In this document: piece by piece, positions 52,819-61,152 of the stretch
How positions within the stretch are numbered: the stretch's first letter is position 1
How the letters are laid out: each line of letters starts with the position of its first letter
From: Candidatus Vecturithrix granuli
Lineage (GTDB): Bacteria; Moduliflexota; Moduliflexia; Moduliflexales; Moduliflexaceae
Direction of reading: 5' to 3'
Assembly (NCBI GenBank): GCA_000739535.1
Contig: DF820465.1
Coordinates: 754,285-818,284, forward strand
DNA length: 64,000 bases
Notes under the pieces: model-generated
Told to the model about the DNA's origin: nothing
Databases searched by the model: none
Seen by the model: only the letters and a program-made list of their open reading frames with translations
Made by a program: the position numbers and the translations under genes

Positions 52819-53796
52819 TTAGTAGATTGAATCCGGCTCGTAATACTTTTCGGCATTTTCTTTGGTGATCAATTCCGATGCAATGATAATCTTGGAAGGA
52901 ATCTTCTGCTGATAGAACCCATCGAGGGTTTCCCCTTTGAGACCCTTTACCGCCATGCTAACAGACGTGGCGATCATCGCAGGATGGTAGGTAACAGCCG
53001 CGCGTATAAGGGGATCGCCATCTATGATCTTTTTGACAATGGTTTTTTCACCGCCGCCGCCCATGAAAACTTTGATATCACTGCGGCCAGCTTCCATATA
53101 CGCCTGCAGCACACCTTTCAGAGTATCATCATCTCCTGCCCAAACAGCGTCAATTTGTTCATATTTTTGCAGATAGTTCTCCATGATCTCCAGTCCCTTT
53201 TGGGTTTGCCAATACGCTGGTTGCGAATCGAGGATTGTGATGTCTGGATACTTTTTCATGACTTCCTTGAAGGCCTCAACCCGCTCAGTGTTGATCACGC
53301 AGGGAATCCCTTCCAGAATAACGATATTCCCTTTTCCGCCCAGCTCTTTGGCGATCCATTCAGCGTTGCCCCTTCCAAAACCAGGATTATCACCGGCAAC
53401 ATACACTTGCTGTGCATCTTTTATGAGTCCCCTGTCACACACGACGACATAGATGCCTTTGTTATAGACTTCTTCAACAACCGGCGTCAACGGCGCCGAG
53501 TCGTGAGGAAGGATGACTAACCCATTAATCCCTTTTACCATCAGGTCTTCCACGTCTGCGACTTGTTTCGCTGGCGCGTCCGCAGTAACCAGGAAGAACT
53601 CGATATTCGGGTCTTTTTTCTGCCAGTCTTCGATAGCCTTCTTGGCCCACCAAACTATACCGCCAGTCCAGCCGTGATCCGCGGTTGGAATCGAGACGCC
53701 GATTTTGATTTTATCGGCGGCCAATGATGGTGTTCCAGGCAGACATAAACCCACGATAAATGCTGCAATGATCAGTGTTCCCAAGAATTTTTTCAT
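52819..53796 (-). CDS. Sugar ABC transporter substrate-binding protein (first copy)
   Basis: About 325 residues. The best-spaced start is the ATG at 53796 (7 bases after GGAGGA); an ATG at 53802 is too close. Signal peptide MKKFLGTLIIAAFIVGLCL ending SLAA. RbsB-like fold with KIKIGVSIPTADHGWTGGIV and VDRGL-like hinge residues. Almost every conserved block is shared with the second copy at 51790-52764, so this is a recent tandem duplication. The two copies may differ in sugar preference or serve dosage. Confidence 0.93.
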   Translation of the reverse strand: MKKFLGTLIIAAFIVGLCLPGTPSLAADKIKIGVSIPTADHGWTGGIVWWAKKAIEDWQKKDPNIEFFLVTADAPAKQVADVEDLMVKGINGLVILPHDSAPLTPVVEEVYNKGIYVVVCDRGLIKDAQQVYVAGDNPGFGRGNAEWIAKELGGKGNIVILEGIPCVINTERVEAFKEVMKKYPDITILDSQPAYWQTQKGLEIMENYLQKYEQIDAVWAGDDDTLKGVLQAYMEAGRSDIKVFMGGGGEKTIVKKIIDGDPLIRAAVTYHPAMIATSVSMAVKGLKGETLDGFYQQKIPSKIIIASELITKENAEKYYEPDSIY

Positions 53797-53891
53797 AGCC
53801 ATTCCTCCTTAAATTGTAGGCTAACAAATTTTAGAAACGACAAGCGATAACAAACTCCGAAAACTTCACTATTTAATCTGAAATACTTTTT

Positions 53892-53926
53892 GGCTCCTCA
53901 AAGGGAGCTTCTAGATCACCTCCTTT
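53892..53926 (-). promoter_or_regulatory. Intercistronic hairpin and orphan Shine-Dalgarno sequence
   Basis: Directly after the permease stop the minus strand reads AAGGAGGTGATC, the exact complement of the 16S rRNA 3' end, but no start codon with an open frame follows. A small hairpin GCTCC/GGAGC lies at 53892-53909, before the first binding-protein gene. Such hairpins commonly protect the transcript of binding proteins, giving them higher expression than the permease. Confidence 0.5.
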
Positions 53927-54867
53927 TAACTCTTTTGTTTATATTGCAACAGGACTGCTAAAATAATGACCAACCCTTTCACCGTGCCCTGCAAATACGG
54001 GGAAACTCCAAGCATATTGAGCATGTTGTTAATAATGCCCAGGATAATTGCGCCGATGACCGTACCGTGAATCGTGCCACTGCCTCCGGACATCGAAGTT
54101 CCGCCGATGACCACTGCGGCAATCGCATCTAACTCATAAAAGATCCCGGCATTTGTCGAACTGATCGAATTGAGCCGGGAAGAAAGCGTAATCGAGGTAA
54201 CTCCTACCGTAAATCCGGTAATGGCGTAGGTGACAAATTTGATTAAATTGACTTTAATGGCTGAATAAATCGCCACGCGTTCGTTTGACCCAACAGCGCA
54301 AACATATCGTCCGAATCGGGTATTGTTCAGAAGGATGTGACAGATGATTGCCAGAACGAAAAAAATCCATACTGGAATCGGAATGCCTGCAAAAGATCCA
54401 GAACCGATCACCGGGTACGTCGCACTGGCCGAGCGAAACTCACCAGCATTCGCCATATACAAGGTCAAAGAACGGAAAATAGACATGGTGCCGAGGGTCA
54501 CGATAAACGGCGCGATTTTCCCTTTGGTTACAACCAACCCGTTAAACATCCCTGTGAGCGTACCGACTGCAAGTCCAACCAGGATCGCCGTAATGATCGC
54601 CGGGACTCCACCGCCAAACCGATTCAACGTCAAAACCGTAATTCCACCGGCAAATGCCGCTGCTGAACCAACCGACAAATCTATTCCGCCGGAAATAATC
54701 ACAAAAGTCATCCCCAATCCGATCATGCCAGTATAGGAGACTTGTCTGAGAATATTAAGCAAATTCCGGATCTGAAGAAAATAGGGACTGGCTACCGCTG
54801 AAATCACCACCAGGATCACCAGAGCAAACAATGGCGCATACTTCGTAAAATCAAATTTTTTCTTCAT
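53926..54867 (-). CDS. Sugar ABC transporter permease, RbsC type
   Basis: 313 residues, eight to ten membrane helices, with the family signature LSVGSAAAFAGGITVL and GGTSMSGGSGTIHGTVIGAI near the C-terminus (coupling region). It forms the inner-membrane pore with an RbsA-type ATPase, fed by the binding proteins. The ATG overlaps the ATPase stop by four bases (ATGA). It is also the proposed docking site of the ATPase-kinase fusion encoded at 61153-63057. Confidence 0.94.
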   Translation of the reverse strand: MKKKFDFTKYAPLFALVILVVISAVASPYFLQIRNLLNILRQVSYTGMIGLGMTFVIISGGIDLSVGSAAAFAGGITVLTLNRFGGGVPAIITAILVGLAVGTLTGMFNGLVVTKGKIAPFIVTLGTMSIFRSLTLYMANAGEFRSASATYPVIGSGSFAGIPIPVWIFFVLAIICHILLNNTRFGRYVCAVGSNERVAIYSAIKVNLIKFVTYAITGFTVGVTSITLSSRLNSISSTNAGIFYELDAIAAVVIGGTSMSGGSGTIHGTVIGAIILGIINNMLNMLGVSPYLQGTVKGLVIILAVLLQYKQKS

Positions 54868-56369
54868 GGTTCTTTCCTTTCTTTCAAACCCGCCGCATGT
54901 AACATGATCTCTTCTTCATTGATTTGGTCGCCAGTTAAGATTCCGGTAATTCTCCCTTCCCGCATCACCACCACCCGCGTACACATCCCCATGATTTCTT
55001 CGATTTCCGAAGAAATCAGGATGCAGGCAATTCCTGCCTGGGAAAGCGTCTGGATAAAATGATAGATTTCCCGTTTCGCATTCACATCAATGCCGCGCGT
55101 TGGTTCATCTAAAATCAGGATTTCGGGCGCGGTGTCCATCCATTTGGCCAGATAGACTTTCTGCTGATTGCCGCCGCTCAGGAATTGTAATGCAGACCTC
55201 AACGACGCAGCTTTAATATCAAACCGGTGGACATACTCCTGGGCGCACGTCCGTTCACGCGCTTTATGGATCAACAACGTCACATACTTTTTCAGCGAAA
55301 TCAGAGTGATATTGCTCGGAATGTCAAAAATCATGACTAGTCCCCGGCCCTGTCGATCTTCCGAAAGATAGCCGATTTTCTGTTGCACGGCATCTGCCGG
55401 AGAACGGATGTCGCATTCCTGCCCTTTGATGACGATCCTGCCGGTCCGCTTTCTGCGAATACCCATGATAGTTTCGGCGAGTTCTGTCCGTCCCGCACCA
55501 ATCAGGCCGGCAAATCCTAAGACTTCTCCTTTTTTCAAATCGAAACTAATGTCATCGAACAGATCGTCCACGCTGAGATGCTCAATCTGCAAGATGGTTT
55601 CCGCGTCTGGAGGGATTTTATCGGGAAAAACCTGACTTAATTCCCGTCCGACCATTCTCCGCGCCATTTCATGTTCATCGAGATGGGCCACGTCATCAAT
55701 ACTAATTAACTCGCCGTCTCTTAACACCATCACCCGATCACAAATCCGCTTAACTTCTCTCAACTTATGGGAAATGTAGAGAATGGTGACATCTTTTTTC
55801 TTCAGTTCAGTCATCAGGGTAAACAGAATCTCAATTTCGTACCGGGTAAGCACTGAAGTCGGCTCGTCCATAATTAGAATTTTGGATTCATGGGCAATCG
55901 CTTTCGCGATTTCCACCATCTGTTTTTGCGCCACACTCAAATCTCTGATGGTGGCATCCGGTGGGATTTCGGTGTGTAATTCGTGCAGGAGTTCCCTGGT
56001 ACGTGCTTTCATGCGTTTTTTATCGAGAAGCACCCCTTGCTGATATTCATAACCGAGAAAAATGTTTTCAAACACATTCAGGGTTTCAACCAGGTTAAAT
56101 TCTTGAGGAATCATACTGATGCCCAACTGCTTTGCCACAATCGGATTTTTCACTTCAACCCGTTCCCCTGCTAAACGGATTTCGCCTTCGGTCGGCAGAT
56201 GAATCCCGCTCATGATTTTGACCAGCGTGGACTTGCCCGCGCCGTTTTCGCCGATAATGCCGAAAATCTCGCCCTTTTGGATTTTCGCGTTAATCCTATT
56301 TAAGACCCGGACGCCTGAAAACTCTTTTGAGATCGCTACTGTTTGTAGGAGAATTTCACCCATAATCAT
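54864..56369 (-). CDS. Sugar ABC transporter ATP-binding protein, RbsA type (two ATPase domains)
   Basis: 501 residues with two tandem ATPase domains. First: Walker A GENGAGKSTLV, signature LSVAQKQMVEI, Walker B LIMDEPTSVL, H-loop YISHKLREV. Second: degenerate Walker A GLIGAGRTEL, signature LSGGNQQKV, Walker B LILDEPTRGID. This pattern is typical of RbsA/MglA/XylG. The upstream gap carries a GACCTGTCA/TGACAGGTC hairpin (56371-56401) at the start codon, which could control translation. The ATG at 56369 is used, with a possible start at 56363. The N-terminal domain is clearly related to the N-terminal domain of the kinase fusion at 61153. Confidence 0.94.
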   Translation of the reverse strand: MIMGEILLQTVAISKEFSGVRVLNRINAKIQKGEIFGIIGENGAGKSTLVKIMSGIHLPTEGEIRLAGERVEVKNPIVAKQLGISMIPQEFNLVETLNVFENIFLGYEYQQGVLLDKKRMKARTRELLHELHTEIPPDATIRDLSVAQKQMVEIAKAIAHESKILIMDEPTSVLTRYEIEILFTLMTELKKKDVTILYISHKLREVKRICDRVMVLRDGELISIDDVAHLDEHEMARRMVGRELSQVFPDKIPPDAETILQIEHLSVDDLFDDISFDLKKGEVLGFAGLIGAGRTELAETIMGIRRKRTGRIVIKGQECDIRSPADAVQQKIGYLSEDRQGRGLVMIFDIPSNITLISLKKYVTLLIHKARERTCAQEYVHRFDIKAASLRSALQFLSGGNQQKVYLAKWMDTAPEILILDEPTRGIDVNAKREIYHFIQTLSQAGIACILISSEIEEIMGMCTRVVVMREGRITGILTGDQINEEEIMLHAAGLKERKEP

Positions 56370-56370
56370 T

Positions 56371-56401
56371 GAGACCTGTCAGGTTGTGAAACTTGACAGG
56401 T
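56371..56401. repeat. Hairpin at the RbsA start codon
   Basis: The arms GACCTGTCA and TTGACAGGTC pair around a loop of about 12 bases, ending one base before the ATG. Folding would cover the region just upstream of the start, so it may lower translation of the ATPase or act as a binding site. No T tract. Confidence 0.6.
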
Positions 56402-56423
56402 CTTGTCAGCATCATCGTATCAT

Positions 56424-57284
56424 TTATCGTTTGGCTAAAAACTCATCGAGCGCCTTTTTACCGGCTTCTGAGGCGCCAAACGGGTCAGGGTTTTCCCAAA
56501 CATCAATATCTAACCAGCCATCGTACCCACCATCTAGGATTTGATTTAACATGGCTTTCCAATCCATCGAACCTTCTGTCAAGGCCAGATGCGTTGAACT
56601 GCGCGACTCAATCTTCGTGCAGGTACCGTCATTACCAGCCAGGTGGGTATATCCAATATACGGCTGGAGTTCTTTGAGTAACTCCAACGGTTTCTGTTTG
56701 CTGAGAATATTGATGTGCGCAAGATCACACAATGCCCGCAAATATTTGCTATTGGTGGCTTTCAGAATCCGGAACCAGACTTCAGGAGTATTCACCTGTT
56801 GAACTGGTTCTGCTTCCAAAACCAACGGAATACCGGCGTCTTTGGCCAATGCAGCGCACTGTGTGTACACCTCAGCCATGTAGTTGATGCTTTGTTCATT
56901 GGGGCCGGTGCCGAATAATTCACCCGCCCAAACGCCCATTGCCTCACAGCCGAGCGTAACCGCCAAATCCAACATATTTTGGATGTAATTCACATAATCT
57001 TTCCGGCAGAGGGAGTAGGCACTGGCAGGATGACCATTACCCAGCCCGCCCGGCAGTGATTGGATACTGGCGACGACCAGTCCGTGATCTTCGATCTGTT
57101 TCCGCAACGCAAACTGCGCTGATTTCTCGACCGGATAATTCTCGGGCATTCCGAATAATTCCACCCCATCAAAACCAAGCTTCGCAGCGTGCACCAGGAT
57201 TTTCTCAAAATCATAAGGCTGATTGTAAACGACATACGCCCAACCAAAACCATTTAATCCCAGAGCAGTTTTATACTTTGCCAT
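56424..57284 (-). CDS. Sugar phosphate isomerase/epimerase family TIM barrel (second)
   Basis: 286 residues of the xylose-isomerase-like/AP-endonuclease-2 superfamily. Features include GLNGFGWAYVVYNQPYD, conserved Glu/His metal ligands such as LVLEAEPVQQV and LCDLAHINIL, and the end DGGYDGWLDIDVWEN. Enzymes of this fold act on keto or aldo sugars and inositol derivatives with a divalent metal. AAGGAGGA precedes the ATG. It and the gene before it (57330-58319) form an isomerase pair within the sugar operon; substrate unknown. Confidence 0.88.
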   Translation of the reverse strand: MAKYKTALGLNGFGWAYVVYNQPYDFEKILVHAAKLGFDGVELFGMPENYPVEKSAQFALRKQIEDHGLVVASIQSLPGGLGNGHPASAYSLCRKDYVNYIQNMLDLAVTLGCEAMGVWAGELFGTGPNEQSINYMAEVYTQCAALAKDAGIPLVLEAEPVQQVNTPEVWFRILKATNSKYLRALCDLAHINILSKQKPLELLKELQPYIGYTHLAGNDGTCTKIESRSSTHLALTEGSMDWKAMLNQILDGGYDGWLDIDVWENPDPFGASEAGKKALDEFLAKR

Positions 57285-57329
57285 TCGTATCCTCCTTTCA
57301 TGCGATTCCTGATAATGATCTCTGTTCGC

Positions 57330-58319
57330 TTATTTTTTCATTTCTTTATCAAACGCAATTGTCGATGGAGCAAAATTGATTTCTTTCACAAAGTCTGCTG
57401 ATTCCTGGGCTCCGAATTCGCGTTCCATGCCATTGTCCTCCCATTCGACAGAGAGTGGACCGGTATAATTGGCGGCGTTTAATTCGCGGATAATCTCTTC
57501 AAACTCCACATGTCCATGTCCCAGGGAACGGAAATTCCATCCCCGGCGCAGATCGCCAAACGAGAGATGTGAGCCAAGAATCCCGGCCTTGCCATCCAGC
57601 GTCACGGCCACATCTTTCATGTGGACATGATAAATTTTAGTAGGAAATTCGCGGATAAACAAGTGTGGCTGCACGCCTTGCCAAAACAAGTGGCTGGGAT
57701 CAAAATTGAAACCGAGGGTCTCACGACATTCAAAGACTTCCAGGAGCTTTTGCGCGGTGTATAAGTCAAAAGCGATTTCTGTAGGATGAACTTCCAGGGC
57801 AAACTTGACGCCGCATTTGTCAAACTCATCCAAAATCGGCGTCCACAGGGTTTTGATGGTTTGAAAGGCGTTTTCTACCATTTCGTCAGTGGTCGGCGGG
57901 AAAGAATACCAGAATTTCCAGACCGGCGAACCCATAAAACCGTTGACCACGTAGCAGCCCATGTTTTTGGCAGCCTGCGCCGTGTATTTCATCTCTTCAA
58001 TCGCCCATTTTTGAATCTCTTTCGGTTTGCCTTTGACAGCATCTGGCGCAAAGGCATCCAGGCGCTCGTCATAGCGGTCGCCGACGCACTGTCCGGCCAG
58101 ATGTCCGCCTAAAGCCCAACAGCCCAGATCATATTTCTTTAAAATCGCTTTCTTTTCGTTCACATACTCCGGATCTGAAGCAGCCTTGCGCACATCCATG
58201 TGATCGCCCCAACAGGCGATTTCCAGTCCATCATAGCCCCATTCTTTCACTTTTTTGCATAACTCTTCAAAGGGCAAATCCGCCCATTGTCCGGTAAATA
58301 GTGTTACAGGTCTGCTCAT
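57330..58319 (-). CDS. Sugar phosphate isomerase/epimerase family TIM barrel (first)
   Basis: About 329 residues from the ATG at 58319, with AAGGAGGA upstream. The xylose-isomerase-like barrel shows YDGLEIACWGDHMDV, EVHPTEIAFDLY, FDPSHLFWQGV and SVEWEDNGME, in which the His, Asp and Glu are likely metal ligands. Related enzymes convert sugars such as tagaturonate, hydroxypyruvate or inosose in catabolic operons. It follows the dehydrogenase gene after the 58337-58403 hairpin. Confidence 0.88.
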   Translation of the reverse strand: MSRPVTLFTGQWADLPFEELCKKVKEWGYDGLEIACWGDHMDVRKAASDPEYVNEKKAILKKYDLGCWALGGHLAGQCVGDRYDERLDAFAPDAVKGKPKEIQKWAIEEMKYTAQAAKNMGCYVVNGFMGSPVWKFWYSFPPTTDEMVENAFQTIKTLWTPILDEFDKCGVKFALEVHPTEIAFDLYTAQKLLEVFECRETLGFNFDPSHLFWQGVQPHLFIREFPTKIYHVHMKDVAVTLDGKAGILGSHLSFGDLRRGWNFRSLGHGHVEFEEIIRELNAANYTGPLSVEWEDNGMEREFGAQESADFVKEINFAPSTIAFDKEMKK

Positions 58320-58336
58320 ATTGTCCTCCTTGTAAA

Positions 58337-58403
58337 TGTAACGCGGAACTCCAGTTTCGCGTGCGATCAACAATATTGCGCGAAACTGGAGTTTCGCGTT
58401 ACA
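58337..58403. repeat. 25-base-pair hairpin between operon genes
   Basis: Two 25-base arms match in all but one position (left starts TGTAACGCGGAACTCCAG, right ends CTGGAGTTTCGCGTTACA) around a 17-base loop. It begins right after the stop of the Gfo/Idh/MocA gene and ends 17 bases before the isomerase start. Without a T tract it is more likely a transcript-processing or stability element than a terminator. Confidence 0.85.
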
Positions 58404-59576
58404 TCAAAATTCAAGCCATGCGGCTCCTTTTTGGGAACTTTCAACACATTTGCCGATAAATTTGACGCCATCAATGCCTTGTTGCACAGTAGGGAAATCA
58501 AGATCGCCGTCTGTTAAAGTTTCTCCGGTGTTTTTCTTGATCAGCGCATTGGTAAAGGCCGAATAGACGTTGGCAAAGGCTTCGAAATAGCCTTCCGGGT
58601 GACCACCGGGAATACGGGAATTTTGGGCGGCACTTGGATACAGGGCATCGCGTCCGCGGGAAAGAATCTCGGTCGGTTTACCGATATGCGCGACTTTCAG
58701 GTAATTCGGGTCTTCCTGCGACCATTCAAGCGAGCCTTTTGTGCCATAGATACGGATGCGGAGGTCATTATCGTGCCCGACCGCAATTTGCGAAATCCAA
58801 TATACGCCTTTTGCGCCGCTGTCATATTCGACCATTACGGTCGCATTATCATCCAATACGCGGCCTTCGACAAAAGTATCTAAACGAGCGGCTAAGGTTT
58901 TGATTTTCAAGCCAGTGATATACCCCGCCAGGTTTTCAGTATGGCTGCCGATGTCGCCCACGCAGTTTGCTTTACCGGTCTGGGCCGGATCGGTTCGCCA
59001 GGATGCTTGTTTCTGGCCTGAACTTTCAATAGGCGTTGCCAGCCAATCTTGCGGATATTCGGCGTTGATGAAACGAATGTCGCCAATATCGCCGCGTTTG
59101 ACCATTTCACGAGCCTGTTTGACCATCGGATAGCCGGTATAAGTGTAAGTGACACAGAACAGGAGACCTTTTTCCTTTGCGAGTTTATCCAGTTCTTCGG
59201 CATCTTTCAGTTCAGGGGCCAGAGGTTTGTCGCAAACCACATTGATCCCCTGTTCCAGAAACGCTTTGGCGATGGGGAAGTGCAGATAGTTGGGCGTGAC
59301 GATCACGATAAAATCCAGCTTATCTTCCCGCTTTCCTTCAGCTTCAGCCATTTCCTGGTACGCTTTATACAAGCGTTCTTCTGCAATGCCCAGTGCTGCG
59401 CCGGTTTCAAGCGTGTTTTGATAATCCCGTGAGAAACAGCCTGCCACCAGTTGGGCTTTGCGATCAAATCCGATGGCTTTGCGGTGGACATCACCGATAA
59501 AGGCCCCCTGTCCTCCGCCGATCATTCCATACGTTAAGGTTGGAATTGCTTTCCCTGATTTACTGCTTTCAATCAT
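58404..59576 (-). CDS. Gfo/Idh/MocA family sugar dehydrogenase
   Basis: 390 residues. NAD(P)-binding Rossmann fold at the N-terminus with MIGGGQGAFIGDVHR, a conserved Lys-Pro in VVCDKPLAPEL (the EKP-like catalytic lysine), and a C-terminal alpha/beta domain including CVGDIGSHTENLAGY and a GTKGSLEW segment. Family members oxidise sugars or inositols with NAD(P). It is the first gene of the operon; AGGAGG precedes the ATG, and the sigma-54 promoter lies about 57 bases further up. Confidence 0.93.
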   Translation of the reverse strand: MIESSKSGKAIPTLTYGMIGGGQGAFIGDVHRKAIGFDRKAQLVAGCFSRDYQNTLETGAALGIAEERLYKAYQEMAEAEGKREDKLDFIVIVTPNYLHFPIAKAFLEQGINVVCDKPLAPELKDAEELDKLAKEKGLLFCVTYTYTGYPMVKQAREMVKRGDIGDIRFINAEYPQDWLATPIESSGQKQASWRTDPAQTGKANCVGDIGSHTENLAGYITGLKIKTLAARLDTFVEGRVLDDNATVMVEYDSGAKGVYWISQIAVGHDNDLRIRIYGTKGSLEWSQEDPNYLKVAHIGKPTEILSRGRDALYPSAAQNSRIPGGHPEGYFEAFANVYSAFTNALIKKNTGETLTDGDLDFPTVQQGIDGVKFIGKCVESSQKGAAWLEF

Positions 59577-59632
59577 GCGTTGCCTCCTTCTTTATAAATA
59601 GCACCAAGTTATGTGACACCTATTTCTCTCAT

Positions 59633-59648
59633 AGCAAAGCTTGTGCCA
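59633..59648 (-). promoter_or_regulatory. Sigma-54 promoter of the sugar operon
   Basis: On the minus strand TGGCAC, a 5-base spacer and TTGCT give an exact match to the sigma-54 consensus TGGCAC-N5-TTGCW. It lies 57-72 bases before the ATG of the Gfo/Idh/MocA gene, giving a leader of about 45 bases. The divergent gene 59807-61135 encodes an NtrC-type activator, and the pairing makes this assignment strong. Confidence 0.85.
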
Positions 59649-59676
59649 ACGTTGACCACAATTTCTCAAAATTTCT

Positions 59677-59720
59677 AACCTGTTATTTTAAAATAGGTTA
59701 AAGCAATTTTTTAAAATAAC
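59677..59720. promoter_or_regulatory. Candidate upstream activator site (palindrome)
   Basis: A palindrome with ends AACCT/AGGTT and centre ATTTTAAAAT lies at 59677-59699, with a half-copy TTTTTTAAAATAAC at 59707-59720. It is 30-75 bases upstream of the sigma-54 promoter. Its position suits an enhancer for the NtrC-type protein, which may bind here and also repress its own gene. Inference. Confidence 0.5.
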
Positions 59721-59806
59721 ACTTGACATTCCTGAGGCAAACAAGAGCAATGCAGTGTATAAATAGATGACATGCTCACAGATAACATGCGCAAAAATAG
59801 GACACA

Positions 59807-61135
59807 ATGAAAGCAACCATCCTTATCATTGACGATAATGTCAAATGGTGTAAGAGTCTGGCTCAAAATTTCGTCCAGCGCGGCTATACCCCTGTGTATG
59901 CGACGACGAGCACAGAAGCGCATGACCTGCTCGCACGAACTGCGATTGACCTCGTTCTGCTCGATATTATGCTTGGCGAAGAAAATGGTGTTGATCTGCT
60001 CAAAGACATCCTGCTGTTACAACCGCGTTTGCCAGTGATCATGATTACCGGATTCGGATCCATTGACACGGCGGTGCAATCAATCAAGCTCGGCGCGTTC
60101 GATTATGTGACTAAACCTCTGGAGTTTGACAAATTGCTGCAACTTGTGGAACACGCCATGAACGTCTCGTGCAGCAGAGACTACGCTCCTGAAAGTTTTG
60201 CAAGCGATTTTCCGGAGTTGATCACGCACAATGCCGCAATGCTTGCTCTGTGCGAAAAAGCTCGGAAATTTGCCGGAACCAACTTGCCGATTTTGATCTG
60301 CGGCGAAAATGGCACCGGCAAAGAGATTATCGCGGATGTCATCCATGCGCATTCTACCAGAAGCGAGAAACCGATGCTCAAGATTAACTGTTCGGCTTTT
60401 CCTGAAACTTTGCTTGATAATGAATTATTCGGTCATGAAAAAGGGGCATATACCGGGGCTGAGACCGTGTTTAAAGGGATTTTTGAACGGGCGCACGGGA
60501 GTTCCTTATTCCTGGATGAAATCGGGGATATGCCCGCAACGATCCAGGCCAAAATTTTACGCGCACTGCAAAATCATGAAATCCGACGTATCGGCTCAGA
60601 GCGGGTCATCAAGGTCAATGTCCGTTTCATTACTGCCACCAATAAAGATTTGCGTCAACTCATTACCAATAGCGCGTTTCGTGAAGATTTATTTTATCGT
60701 TTAAACGTGGCCACCATCAAATTGCCTCCTCTGCGCGAACGCAAAGAAGATATTCCCCTGCTGGCCGAGTATTTTCTGGCTGAACATGCCAAAACCAATC
60801 CGACCTGTGCTCAACGGTTCAGCGAGGCGGTAATCGCCAGATTTGTCAGTCATTCCTGGCCAGGCAATGTGCGCGAATTGAAAAACACGGTTCATTACGC
60901 AGCGACAATCTGTACGAATGCCTGCATTGACATCCCGGATCTTCCTCCGCATTTCCTGCCGAAAAGGTCGCCGCAGTCGTCCGACAATATCCGCGATGAT
61001 ATGGAGCGCGCCTTAATCCTCGACATGCTCCAGAAAACAAATTTCAATAAGAAAAAAACTGCCGAGCTTCTGAATATGAGCCGGAACACGTTGTATAACA
61101 AATTGGAAAAATATGGCATTGGCGTGCCGGAATGA
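59807..61135 (+). CDS. NtrC-family sigma-54-dependent response regulator of the sugar module
   Basis: 442 residues: receiver (1-118, phospho-acceptor Asp53 in LLDIMLGEENG), AAA+ domain (about 135-370; Walker A GENGTGKEI, sigma-54 loop GAYTGA with Tyr for Phe, Walker B LFLDEIGDMP), and Fis-type helix-turn-helix (KKKTAELLNMSRNTLYNKLE). It follows no membrane kinase but is followed 17 bases later by the ABC-ATPase histidine kinase, its likely phospho-donor. It is divergent from the sugar operon, whose sigma-54 promoter it probably activates. AGGAC precedes the ATG. Confidence 0.95.
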   Translation: MKATILIIDDNVKWCKSLAQNFVQRGYTPVYATTSTEAHDLLARTAIDLVLLDIMLGEENGVDLLKDILLLQPRLPVIMITGFGSIDTAVQSIKLGAFDYVTKPLEFDKLLQLVEHAMNVSCSRDYAPESFASDFPELITHNAAMLALCEKARKFAGTNLPILICGENGTGKEIIADVIHAHSTRSEKPMLKINCSAFPETLLDNELFGHEKGAYTGAETVFKGIFERAHGSSLFLDEIGDMPATIQAKILRALQNHEIRRIGSERVIKVNVRFITATNKDLRQLITNSAFREDLFYRLNVATIKLPPLRERKEDIPLLAEYFLAEHAKTNPTCAQRFSEAVIARFVSHSWPGNVRELKNTVHYAATICTNACIDIPDLPPHFLPKRSPQSSDNIRDDMERALILDMLQKTNFNKKKTAELLNMSRNTLYNKLEKYGIGVPE

Positions 61136-61152
61136 CGTATTAAAGGAATAAT

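Noticed and set aside
59723..59763. TTGACA with downstream TATAAA as a promoter for the NtrC-type gene
   Set aside because: The spacing is about 29 bases, far too long for a sigma-70 promoter.
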